From Orobanche coerulescens (lineage: Eukaryota; Streptophyta; Magnoliopsida; Lamiales; Orobanchaceae): DNA of 64,000 nucleotides. A program made the position numbers and the translations under genes. The stretch lies in the NCBI GenBank assembly GCA_033398695.1, contig CM065815.1, positions 97,492,501 to 97,556,500 on the forward strand, in the 5' to 3' direction. The notes under the pieces were generated by a model, which had not been told where the DNA came from, searched no databases, and worked only from the letters and a program-made list of their open reading frames with translations. Shown one piece after another: positions 47,118 to 57,403 of the stretch. How positions within the stretch are numbered: position 1 is the stretch's first letter; each line of letters opens with the position of its first letter.

Positions 47118-47341
47118 ACTGTAAACATAAATACTCAATATCCAGGGCAAACTTTCTAAAAGTACATCCATCAATGTTCACAAAACATGAATAAAATAAA
47201 ACGGTAGTATTTGAGATTTAGGAACTTACAACCACGGTCCACACGACGATGCTGGCTCAGCAGTGATGTTACGAAGGACCAATAATCAAATAACGTAAAC
47301 TGACCCAACTAACCCGACTGCCAAGATATCCATGAATCTTA

Positions 47342-47353
47342 GCTCCGATACCA
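47342..47353 (-). promoter_or_regulatory. Primer binding site of D
   Basis: Minus strand TGGTATCGGAGC, 5 bases inside the 5' LTR boundary at 47359; tRNA-Met type. Confidence 0.9.
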
Positions 47354-47358
47354 TATTC

Positions 47359-49722
47359 TGTAACACCCCGAGATATTCGGAATAATTACAGCGCCGTAAA
47401 CCCTTTAGGTAAGGATTTACAAGGCTAATTTTAAAAGAAGTGTAAATATAAACCAATCGTACAACTGAAGTTCAAATACATATTTGATTCAACCGATCAA
47501 ATGAGTTAACTTATACAACCATATCGAAAAGACATTTTTAAAACAGACGTACTCGAGTACTAAATAGACCAAGAAGACAAATCACAATAACCATAACATC
47601 AACCACATCACTGAGCCATTTCATCGTCTCCGTCATCGGTGGTTGCTTCCCCGCTCCTCGGCTACCTGAACATCAAAACAATGTCCACCCCCGAAGGGGT
47701 TAGCAAAACAATGCTAGTACAAGTATCGTAATACATAAATCATCAATGCATCATAAAACATGCAAAATAGACTTCCGCCACCGGAATCCAACGATGCAAA
47801 TCCTCACGATTCCATAAACACAAGACAGGTAATCCAAATGATCCAGCGCCCTTGGTATAGATCCCCATGATGATCCCGTCGGACCAACGCATGGTGGAAA
47901 ACCCGTCCAGCGATCCAGCGCCCTCAGCATAGATCCCCATGATGATCCCGTCGGACCAACGCATGGTGGACATTCGATCCAGCGCCCTCAGCATAGATCC
48001 TCATGATCCCCTCGGATCATTTATACCATAAATCAATCAACTATGCATACATATATGCATTTCAATATGTTCATCAATACGAACAAATAACAACGAATAC
48101 CACAAGAAATTTCAGAAATATATCTCATATTCAACAACATGAACGAAACCTCAAGCATGATCAAAGTCTCAATATAAATCGAACTCGACATATGATACTT
48201 GCCTCGAAAATGGCAAGAATGGAATACTTCAATGATCTCAACACACTCGAAGGCCGCCTCCTCCGATCAACGTAACAAGCTCGAACCTTAACAAAAGGAA
48301 TGATATACAAATCATCTCAAGTCGAACGATGGCCTAGCAATTCGGTCTACGGCCGAAAATCTCAAAATAAACAATCTGCCTGGACTGCTTAGCGTGCGCT
48401 ACGTACTCTACGTAACGTGCGCCAAGCCGGCCTGTTAGCGTACGCTATCGTATAAGCCTAGCGTGCGCTAGCCACGGACTGACAGTTTGACTCGGCTGAT
48501 CTCATAACGTATGTTACGTATGTAATCATGCGTTAACTTAACCCCGATAGCGCACGTTAACTAACGTATGTTAGCGTGCGCTAACCTTGCATGGCAGAAT
48601 CGCTATGAAAATGGGTTGAATGGTGATGAACTCATGAATTCTCTGGTGCTAAAACAAGTCATCCTCAAGCATATCATGCTAATAAGGTTTGTGGAAGTTC
48701 TATGATTATGAGATACAAATATACGGATAATCATCTCAACATCATAATTCATCTTCGATCTTCAAGAAAATACTCCAAGTTCCGTTCGTCCTACGCTCCA
48801 AAACGCATGATTCCAATGTGTAAAACGTAACAACTAGGTAAATCCGTCTACTGATTACAAATAGGTTTGAAGCTTCAGAATATGCTAGGAGTTCAAACAC
48901 CAAGAGGTTCAATAGTTTATACGGTGAATAAGTATCGAAACATCGAAAATATCCTTCTACACATGTTGTTCGACTACTTAAGAATCTAACTGACAAGATA
49001 AGCATGATCAAACGTCCTTTAGAACACTACTAGTATTGGTGAAGAATCACCTACCTCAAAGTAGTGAAGAACACGGAGGAAATCGAAGCAATCCAACGCC
49101 GAAGGCTTGAACACCAATCTCCAACGATGTACGATCTTCAATCACGAGCTAGGGTGTTGATATGAAGTGTTTAGGATGAAGGAAGTTATGCTCTAAGTGT
49201 AAGAATTCGGGTTGTGGGAGAAGAAAGAACTGAAATCACGAATAGGATGCTGTCCTATTTATAAGAAATGGCCATTAGCGCGCGCTAGTCCCTGCTCGTA
49301 GCGTGCGCTAACGGCTCACTGACTTAACTATACTCAACGCTTAGCGCGCGCTATGCACATGCCTGTAGCGTGCGCTAAGGCGTTGACTTGGCTTTTCCCG
49401 AAAGCCGTCCAGGTTCATCCAGACAAAATCCGACAGGGGTCCTCGGCCAGATCTCACCTACCGCACGTCTCAATCAAATTGACCACGCATAGCGTGCGCT
49501 AATATTCCTTTGTAGCGTGCGCTATTGAGTCCATGTTAGCGCACGCTACACATAGCCGATAGTGTGCGCTACATGCACAGAATTACAATTTTTAAATCAC
49601 ATACATGAAATCATACGCTCGACAACATCGGATTATGAAATACAGAGAATAATACTCAGATCAAGTACAACGATTACAATATCACAAGTTCCAAATACAT
49701 ATCAGAAATCTCGGGTATTACA
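47359..49722 (-). repeat. 5' LTR of element D
   Basis: 2364 bp, near-identical to the 3' LTR except at clustered CTG/CAG sites. UUCG hairpin at 47687-47700, downstream palindromes 48388-48592, TATA box 49256-49263, U3 palindromes 49274-49385 and 49488-49571. Confidence 0.93.
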
Positions 49723-49873
49723 GTATGTCTCTTTGCATTTCTTGCAACGTTTCGCCATCGGGCGTGAGTTTTCGGTTTTTGTGTATCTCGTCGAGTTTTC
49801 CTGGCGGGGATATTGCTTCTCCCTACCTTTTTTTTTAAGTTTCGGGACGAAACTTCTTTTAAGGAGGGTAGAA
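49723..49873 (+). promoter_or_regulatory. 3' tail of E with stem-loop and polypurine tract
   Basis: Continues the A-like 3' region after the GTATG duplication. Stem-loop AAGTTTCGGGACGAAACTT at 49837-49855, then TTAAGGAGGGTAGAA ending at 49873, adjoining the 3' LTR of E. Confidence 0.87.
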
Positions 49874-50407
49874 TGTAATACCCGTAATTTCGATTTCCGG
49901 TAATTTCTTTTTTTTTGGATAAAGTCCGTTTTGACGGCTCGCTCATGACCGTTCCGTCATTCCGAGAATGATCTGCACTTTTTGTCATCCGAGCTCGTTT
50001 CGGTGTCGTTTTGTTGAGTTCCGTGCTTTTTAGCGGTTTTTCCGCACTTGAGTTCGATTCTTGCGAATCTCGTCCGAAACTGTTGTTTCGACTTTCTCGT
50101 AAGTTCATTTAATGTTATTATTCATGTTGCAAGCTCCGGCTTGGTGTTTCGATCATGTATCGTGTATTTCGGACGTTTTGGGCCATTTTCGTAATTTCCC
50201 AAAGTTTGGGGTAATTACTTTCCGTTGTCGAATTTCGAGCCTTCAGGTGGTCGGAATCGTGTGTTCTCTTAGTGCTCGAGTTCTCCTTTGCGAGTACTTC
50301 GTAACCGTATCTTCGATTCGTATTCAGGTTCGGGTTTCGGGGTCGTTCGGGCCGTCGTTCGGGCCCAGGCCGGCACTGGCCGAGTTACGGCCGGTAGTGA
50401 TCGGTAG

Positions 50408-50548
50408 TTACGTACGTAAGGCCGGTTACGTACGTAAGGCCCTGGCCGGTTACGTACGTAACGGGCTGGAAGTTTTGGGGCAGTGACTCGGTTACGTACG
50501 TAAGCCTTGGCGATTCGTCGTAACGTACGGCAGATGACTTATATAAGG
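50408..50548 (+). promoter_or_regulatory. TTACGTACGTAA palindromes plus TATA box, 3' LTR of E
   Basis: Four perfect palindromes at 50408-50419, 50426-50437, 50450-50461 and 50492-50503; TATATAAGG at 50540-50548. The 5' LTR has one fewer intact site, and the spacing differs. Confidence 0.8.
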
Positions 50549-51342
50549 CCCTGCAGACAGGTTTTTGGTCATTTTCTCAATCTTTCCTTTCTCTTCCGCG
50601 GATGTGGTCTTGGGAATCTTGAAGTCATATTGTTTAACAACAAATCCATGAAGTTCTTGAGGTTATATCATTGATCAATCATCCGTTATCATCCTTTGAT
50701 CCAGCGAATCAAGTTAGATCTTTAGAACCCTACTTTTGGGTAGATTTGGGGGTTTTCGCGTTTTTGTCCGATTCGTTCCGTTTTGTTGATTAATTCATGA
50801 TGAATATGATTAATCTTGTTGGTATTCTTAGTTTCACTACGGATTCATGGTATATTTCGTGGTTTTTACGGAATCGAGAGGGTTTGGTTGTGGTCCGCCC
50901 TCGTTGTTGTTTATATACGAATATACATGAATCGTAGGCGGATTTTCGGGTGTATTCCAATTCCGTATTCATTTAGAAATGGTTGTGATTGTATTCTTCG
51001 AATCGTTAGGTTCGGTTTCTGTAATACCACCAGTATTACATGCTTTTTCACTTTGGGCGCTCACGTCCATTTCTTCTGTTTGATAAATAAATGTACTCCA
51101 TTGCAATAAAACATATTTTGTATAATATGGTTGTACTGTATTGTTCGCATCTGTTATTCGTGTATTGTGATGGTATGATGATTGTGAACTTTCAGTGACA
51201 TACCTCGATGTCGTTAGGTAATTATCGGTGCGAATATGACGGTGGCCAACGTCTTGTTCCCCGAGAGATTTCCAGACGACATGGAGAGGGAGTCGTGTCA
51301 TAAGAAATTAATGTGATAATAATTTGGCAAACAAAACTGTCC

Positions 51343-51684
51343 TTTACGTACGTTATACTCCGAGTCATTACGCACGCTATATCTGAGTCGTTACGTACGT
51401 TAAATATCGGCCCTTACGTACGTAACATCGGTCTTCGGTCTTCGGACAGGAATCTTCGTCAGGTAGTACGCGTGCCGACCAACTTTCGGCGTGATTGCGA
51501 CAGGCAAGTCAACGAGGCGTTACGTACGTTAACCCGCTTTCGTTACGTAACGTAACGATGTGTGTAAATCGTTCCAGCGAGTTCGTTACGTATGTTAAAT
51601 ATTTTGCCATAACGTACGTAAAGTATCTTACGTACGTAAACCGTAAGGCATAACGTACGCAAGGGCAATCTGAGTTTATAAAAG
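51343..51684 (+). promoter_or_regulatory. Palindrome cluster plus TATA box in LTR G
   Basis: About ten TTACGTACGTTA/TTACGTACGTAA-type sites in three groups (51343-51432, 51518-51560, 51583-51663), one of them the mixed form TTACGCACGCTA that links the TTACG and TAGCG types. TATAAAAG follows at 51677-51684, then a CT-rich leader near 51690-51740. Confidence 0.75.
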
Positions 51685-52660
51685 AACACTTTGCCTTTCA
51701 TTTCTTCCGTCCCAAAAATCATTCTTCTTCCTTGTGCACTACTCTCCACCATCATTGAACCAATTCTAACCTCCCAATTCAAGTGCTATCCTATTAGAGT
51801 ACGTTAATCAAGCTTCGGGGAAGGTCTTGAAGGTGTTATCCTCTCGTTCTCCTTCGTCCACCGTCGTTCTTCATCATCTTTTGTCAGTAAAGGTAAGTTT
51901 ATCCAACCTTGAACTCATTTCAGTATTGTTTAGTAAGTTTTAGTAAACCTCGGATGTCTTGGGTAGCTTAGAACCCTCAGTAATAATCGAACTGGTATAT
52001 AACTATCGCAATTGTTAATCGATATCCATCAAGCTAGAAATTGGAATGAATAATGGTAGAACTCATAATCATATTGCTAATCACCAATTTCTCGGAATCA
52101 TCTTGAAGGATTTCATGTATAATCGTATTATCATGTTGAATAAAACCGTTAATGAATCCTTGATGAAGTTACCAACAATTTCTAGCCGAATAGATACCGA
52201 AACATGTTAAGATGATGGATTAATCGTTCTAGACTTGCATATTAAGACAACGATGAAATCTTGGTGATTGTTGGTTATAATTAACTAGGAATGTTATGTT
52301 AGAACACTATTGTTTAGCGGAAGGATAACTTATAAAGAATGTTGCCGAACCTAAGAAATTAATGGCACGCATTATGGTTAAAAATGGAGAAATTCGGTTC
52401 CGACATCATAAGCAACTAGGATAGGGTTCTACCAGGCGGGAGGGGGAGGAACGTCGTTGATCATCATTATTATCATAAGATGTTAATCGACAAACATGTA
52501 ATAGGTCGGATTTCCAAGTGCGATCGTTCAAGCCGTTGCCTTGTCAAGAAATAACTCACGGCGGATTTGAGGCAAGTGAATCTTGCTCAGACTTTACGTC
52601 TTATAATTTTAGACATAGTAAATGATTACTATTGTGGAATGGTGCTCTTACGATTATCTT

Positions 52661-52822
52661 GTCCGGAGTATTCCCGAGTAGATACTACCGTGACCCTTGG
52701 CCGCGGCCTTGGGAGTTTTCTCGTTGGACCGTGTTGCGGGATAAAATCTGAATGGTACCCACGTCCGGAGTATTCCTGTGTAGATACTTCCGTGACCCTT
52801 GGTTGCGACCTTGGGAGTTTAT
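52661..52822 (+). repeat. Tandem duplication in LTR G
   Basis: Two copies, starting at 52661 and 52763 (period 102 bp), share GTCCGGAGTATTCC, GTAGATACT and CCGTGACCCTTGG. This is the same relative position at which the A, B/D, E and F LTRs carry their own, unrelated or only partly related duplications. Confidence 0.75.
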
Positions 52823-52927
52823 GTGCTGATAAAAGGAATAACATGGAACATTCGGTGATAACTTTATTCCTTGAAATTATTAGATTTTACCTTTGAGTTT
52901 GGTTTGGATTGTTTCTGACCTAGGTTA

Positions 52928-52949
52928 CTGGCACGACATGTCGTGCCAG
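52928..52949. repeat. Perfect 22-bp palindrome in LTR G
   Basis: Half-site CTGGCACGACA followed directly by its reverse complement TGTCGTGCCAG, with no spacer. It lies in the 3' part of the LTR, near where other families have the CCCC/GGGG hairpin. Confidence 0.85.
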
Positions 52950-54176
52950 GTAAATTTGTTGAATTTGTGCAGGACACCCCCGAAGGTTACGGCCAGGCAT
53001 GAGCTGTGTTGGAAGAAGGCCTGTTAATTTCTTAAATCAATTTGAACATTCCACGTTGTGTAATAACCGTATGTACGGACACTATTTGCTTTTGTACTTT
53101 GGGTTGTACGAATACTTTATTAATTACTTCCGTATATTACCACTTTTAATAAAATATTTTAGAAAATATTTTCAAAAACTTGCCTTGTGGATCCCTCATG
53201 GGATCTACGGCACTGTGGCGTCCCGGTTCATTTTGGGGGCGTTACAGTTTCGTTGGTTCCTAGCGTTCGTCGGTGACTTTCCTTTCCGTTCGTTGCGTCT
53301 TCAAACATTCAAGGCAAGTATTTTTGGAAACCTTTATGCTTAACGTGGAATGGTAATGTATTTTGTGTGTGATTTGCTCACCTCGTGTTGGTCCGACGGG
53401 ATCAAGGAGGGAATCCAAAGGGTTGAGTCTTGGATTCATGAGTTTGTATAGCTAGCCAGCTCGGGAGGGTCCTTAGAGGCCTCGGGCGGGATCAATGATA
53501 TTACTCTGTTCCCAAGGCGATGCATGTGCGTGTTTTGTTTTATAATATGGCCAGATCGGGAGGGTCCTTAGAGGCCTCGGGCGGGATCTATGATATTACT
53601 CTGTTCCCAAGGCAAATTGTTTGACTGTTTGTTTCCGGAAAAGACATGTCTGGTTTTGGCTTTTGAAAATGATATTGGTGCATGTACTATGAAATGTGTA
53701 AGCGATTGGTTTGCCTTGAATACTTGTACTAGCGTAATTGCTAACCCCTCTGGGGACCCGTTGTCGGGGAAATTCTTGTTATGGATTTCAGGTTATGTTC
53801 ACTGCACGAGCTGCACTCGGGATGGTACGAGGATGTCGGCCAAGGTTGTTGACATGTGCAATTGAGTCTTGTTATTTCCTACTGTCTCTTTTGGTACGGT
53901 TGTTTTCCAAATTGTAAACTTATAGATTGAACTCGCGAGTACTTAGACTTTTCCTTTCGTATTGTGATTGGTCTTCGTTGGAGTTACTGTATTTGTCGGT
54001 TGATGTTTATTATGCCGGTTGTACCGGACGTATTGTTTTATGTTCTTGTTGTTAACAATTATTTCCTTGCTAACCGAGACGGTTAGTCGAGTGGTGTTTT
54101 CTTGTGTTAGCCTGGTGGGTCCCATGTAGGGGTCCACGGCGCTGTAATACACCTCGAATATCTTGGGGGTGTTACA

Positions 54177-54330
54177 ATTATGAGCATTGCCATGACTATG
54201 TTTAAGAGTCAAGGTCAAACGCCCCCTCATGTCAGTATTTATCTTCCAATACCCGTATTGATCATGGTTAGCTTTATGTAGTCATATCAAGAGTGAAGAT
54301 CAGGAAAGACTAGAAATCTTTTGTTGCGAT
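54177..54330 (+). pseudogene. Helitron helicase relic, second part
   Basis: After the ATTAT duplication the reading resumes with MSIAMTMFKSQGQTPPHVS. KSQGQT (54204-54221) is the conserved C-terminal motif of PIF1-like helicases in Helitrons. It directly continues the QFPL end at 34178, so the two halves were one frame before E inserted. Stops follow (TAG near 54279), and the IS-RVK-type end is degraded. Confidence 0.85.
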
Positions 54331-54444
54331 GAGAATGGTATAATAACAAACAGAACAAATAGTGTAGTTTATAAAGAAGTATTATGAAATTTATAATGAA
54401 CGATTGACATATTATATATTTACATAAGAGGTCTTTTTTGCGTT

Positions 54445-54472
54445 CCCGTGTAATTACACGGGTGTTATACTA

Positions 54473-54473
<1 letters not shown>
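54445..54473 (+). mobile_element. Helitron 3' terminus (hairpin and CTAG end)
   Basis: A perfect 18-bp palindrome, CCCGTGTAATTACACGGG (54445-54462), is followed 7 bases later by CTAG (54470-54473) and then T. Helitrons end with a short GC-rich hairpin about 10 bases before a terminal CTRR and insert between A and T. The terminus is 115 bp downstream of the helicase relic and in the same orientation, so both belong to one element whose body runs back through 33427 or further. Confidence 0.85.
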
Positions 54474-54552
<79 letters not shown>

Positions 54553-54553
54553 A
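54474..54553. repeat. (AT)n and (GT)n microsatellite
   Basis: TGTGTGT, then about 17 AT repeats to 54514, then GT repeats with one GCGA interruption to about 54553. It starts right at the Helitron 3' end, which fits the preference of Helitrons for AT-rich targets. Confidence 0.9.
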
Positions 54554-55001
54554 TTTAAATAATATGCCATATATGTGTTTTGTGACCATAAAATTTATAC
54601 AAAACATAATTTTATATTTATTGAATGCGCTATTTATCAAATAATTTTAGAATTCATATAAAAATATCAAAATTTCGTAACTATATACCATAAATAGGAT
54701 TTTATTACAATAAATATAAATAAAAAATCCTATTTAATAAATATAAAGTAATATATATATATATATCAAAATAATTTTGTATAACTAATATGTTGGGCTC
54801 GGTCCAGCATCCTGCCTGCATGAACTTAAAAATGTGCAAGACGCGCTTGTGATTTGACCCATGAGATGTGTATTAGAAAGTGGTTAGATGGATTATTTTG
54901 GACTACTCATACCAACAAGATGCATCTTCTTTTTTGGTAGCCATCTCATAGAAACTCTAAAGTTAAGCGTGCTTGGTTTCGAGTAGGTATGTGATGGATG
55001 A
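54554..55001. other. AT-rich sequence with no recognised feature
   Basis: No gene, LTR end or terminal inverted repeat that I can support. The first half is strongly AT-rich with short TA runs near 54750. It may be the original flank of the Helitron. The last five bases, GATGA (54997-55001), are the presumed left target duplication of element F. Confidence 0.5.
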
Positions 55002-57366
55002 TGTAACACCCCCGATATATTCGGGAATATTACAGACCCGTAAATTCTTTACATAAGAATTTACAAGGCTGAATAAATGAAATGACAATAACAGATACCA
55101 ACTTATGAAATCACTGAAATAAAATACAACTGTGGTTCCATATCGAGAATACAAATATCCAATGAAGAGTTATTAATACATCAATAAAATCCAAACATCA
55201 TAAACTGACGACGTACTCGAGTACTTATTGAAATCACCAACAAACAACAGACAATAAAACTCGGCCGGAACATCACTCTGCACCCTCATCGTCATGCATC
55301 TCCAGTGGTTGTTTCCCCGCTCTCCTGGATCCTGAACATACACAAATGTTCACCCCCGTAGGGGTTAGCACAACGATGCTAGTACAAGTACAATAATCAT
55401 ACAACAGTGATATAATCAACAATTATATCATAACAAGTTTCTCCAACGAGAAATATCCACAACACATATCATATCATAACAGTTTCAACATACTGATGGT
55501 ATTCCAACGATCCAGCGCACACAGCTATAGATTCCCATGATGATCCCGTCGGACCAACACATGGTAGAACTACCTGTCCAATGATCCAGCGCACACAGTT
55601 ATAGATTCCCATGATGATTCCCGTCGGATCAACGCATGGTGGACATATAATCACAACACATTTACACAATACAATCACATCATAACGGTCATAATATAAA
55701 CAATTCTAGTTAGAGTACTTGCCTCGGTTCGTTGACAAGAATAAAACTTCCACGAATATCAAAATACTCGAAGGTCGTCCCCTTCGATCAATCACGTGTT
55801 AAGCTCGAACCTTAACAAAAGAAATAGCATAGAATTCATCTCATGCCGTACGAACGTCTAACAATTCAAAAATTACAGTAGGAAGTCCTTAATATGCAAT
55901 CTGTCTGGATCGCTTAGCGCACGCTACGAATCCTATGTAGCGTACGTTAATGCTACTCGTTAGCGCACGCAGCACGATACAGCGTATGCTAACCAGGCAT
56001 GGTCAGTGCCTCACTGATCAGCTGACTGACTCGCCTGATGACTTAACACACGCTAAGTTCCAAACGTGGCGTACGTTAAACGTACTCGATAGCGCACGCT
56101 AATTCACATAGCTTAGCGCACGCTAAGTGTGCATGGCAGTTCACTGGAGGGCAGCAGATTATACAAATGGTGATGAATTAAGCGAATTCCTCATTGATTA
56201 ATGTTTGTTATCCGACTTCATGTTATGTTCATAACCTTTATGAATGATCTCATGGATAATAACAACTTCGAGGTGCAACTATACGTATAATCATCATAAC
56301 ACCATAATCCGTCTTGATTACAATTCTCATGCGAAGTTTGGTGATCTTCGGTTGATGTATCAGATTCTACTATTATTATACACATTCAGGCTTCATCTTG
56401 AGGTGAACTAACAATTCCAACTTATACGAAAGAATATTTCCTAAGATGATTCTTCCTTTAAGTTCTTATAACCGAAAATAATATCACCTCCAATTCCTGA
56501 TCACAAAGATAACATAAATCATATGGATTGCTAACTTCAGAATGTTTCTCTCATCATTTGAAGTACTAGGATTCCAACTTCAAGGTTCCAACTATAATAT
56601 CGTAATCGTAGACATTCCAATCTTCTAAACATGATGTTGTTGAATAATTCACTAATGAAATTCAATATCTCATTAACATGATCATTTTATTCCTTAAGAT
56701 CTAAATCTAAGGTTGGAGATGGATTGAACATACCTTAATATGCCGAAATTACTGAACCGTAAGGTAAGATCCGACTCCGGTTGGTTATATGCCACTCCAA
56801 GGTGTTACTTCTCTTCAATGATCACTCACAAGTAATAACCAATTTTCAAGGATCAAGAAGATGTGTTCTAAGTGTGTTAGAAGGATAATTATTGCTCTCT
56901 GGCCTCTCAAGAATGAAGAATGGACGAAGGAAATGTAAGCCAAAACGGGTTGTTGTCTCATTTATAATATTCTGCACTTTAGCTAATTAGCGCACGCTAC
57001 AATACATAATTAGCGCACGCTAATAAGCGTTGACTCCAAATCTGTCCAGGTTCGTCCGCGGGAATCTTATCCGGACCCATGTGCCGGCTGATGCATGTGC
57101 TAGCCGCCCAACTCAATAATTCAGTGTCTAGCGCACGCAACTCCTACATACGTAGCGTGCGCTAGTAGTAGCCGATAGCGCGCGTTAAGCTACATTCTTA
57201 GCGTGCGCTATCACGAGTTTGCATGAGAAAATTTGCATGTTGCTATACTTATGTACAAAGATGCCATTGCAAGAAATGTGATACTCCAATAATCAAGACT
57301 ACAAATCCGAAATAATACAGGGTTCGAATACAGATGAAATACATAGTAATAAATCCGGATATTACA
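55002..57366 (-). repeat. 3' LTR of element F
   Basis: 2365 bp, TGTAACACCCCC to GGATATTACA on the plus strand. Hairpin at 55352-55365 with a TACG loop on the minus strand (the 5' LTR has TTCG), duplicated block at about 55484-55640, downstream palindromes 55912-56130, TATA region TATTATAAAT (minus) at 56960-56969, U3 palindromes 56988-56999, 57011-57022 and 57127-57214. Confidence 0.93.
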
Positions 57367-57403
57367 TACTCTCCTACTAAAAAGGAGTTTCGTCCCGAAA
57401 CTC
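57367..57403 (-). promoter_or_regulatory. Polypurine tract and stem-loop of F (covarying stem)
   Basis: On the minus strand GAGTTTCGGGACGAAACTC (57403-57385), then a purine-rich tract to 57367. Relative to A, B, D and E the outermost pair has changed from A-T to G-C on both sides, preserving the stem. Confidence 0.87.

Larger units (their letters stand above)
40143..49722 (-). mobile_element. Chromovirus D (same family as B), minus strand, full length
   Basis: 9580 bp bordered by perfect 5-bp duplications GTATG (40138-40142 and 49723-49727). LTRs at 40143-42499 and 47359-49722. On the minus strand: primer site, gag, protease, RT, RNase H, integrase, chromodomain, stem-loop, polypurine tract. 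The better preserved of the two same-family copies: RT/RNase H is open for 403 codons and the integrase C-terminus/chromodomain for 292 codons. It sits in the 3' noncoding region of E, so it is younger than E. Confidence 0.95.
51020..53246 (+). mobile_element. Solo LTR G inside the 3' LTR of E
   Basis: 2227 bp from TGTAATACCACC to GGGGGCGTTACA, with perfect 5-bp duplications GTTTC at 51015-51019 and 53247-53251. No internal region, primer site or polypurine tract is present, so an element was lost by recombination between its two LTRs. The family differs from A, B/D, E and F but shares the LTR ends and the palindrome-TATA layout. Confidence 0.93.
34182..54176 (+). mobile_element. Element E: non-coding chimeric LTR retrotransposon, hit by D and G
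   Basis: LTRs at 34182-36229 and 49874-54176 (the latter containing solo LTR G), with perfect 5-bp duplications ATTAT at 34177-34181 and 54177-54181. Removing element D, G and their target duplications leaves roughly 8.2 kb with about 4.06 kb of internal sequence. No gag or pol frame is recognisable. The internal region is a mosaic: a leader after a B-like primer site, pieces like the leader and 3' end of family A, and an embedded promoter-like module. This fits a large retrotransposon derivative that depends on other elements. Confidence 0.9.
49874..54176 (+). repeat. 3' LTR of element E (split by solo LTR G)
   Basis: The LTR parts are 49874-51019 and 53252-54176 (or from 53247 with the duplication); together they match 34182-36229. 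A hairpin-like CCCC-TCT-GGGG lies at 53744-53754. The outer end TGTTACA at 54176 is followed by the ATTAT duplication. Confidence 0.92.

Noticed and set aside
54554..55001. AT-rich stretch considered as a MITE or host intergenic gene
   Set aside because: No terminal inverted repeats, target duplication or coding signal could be identified by eye.
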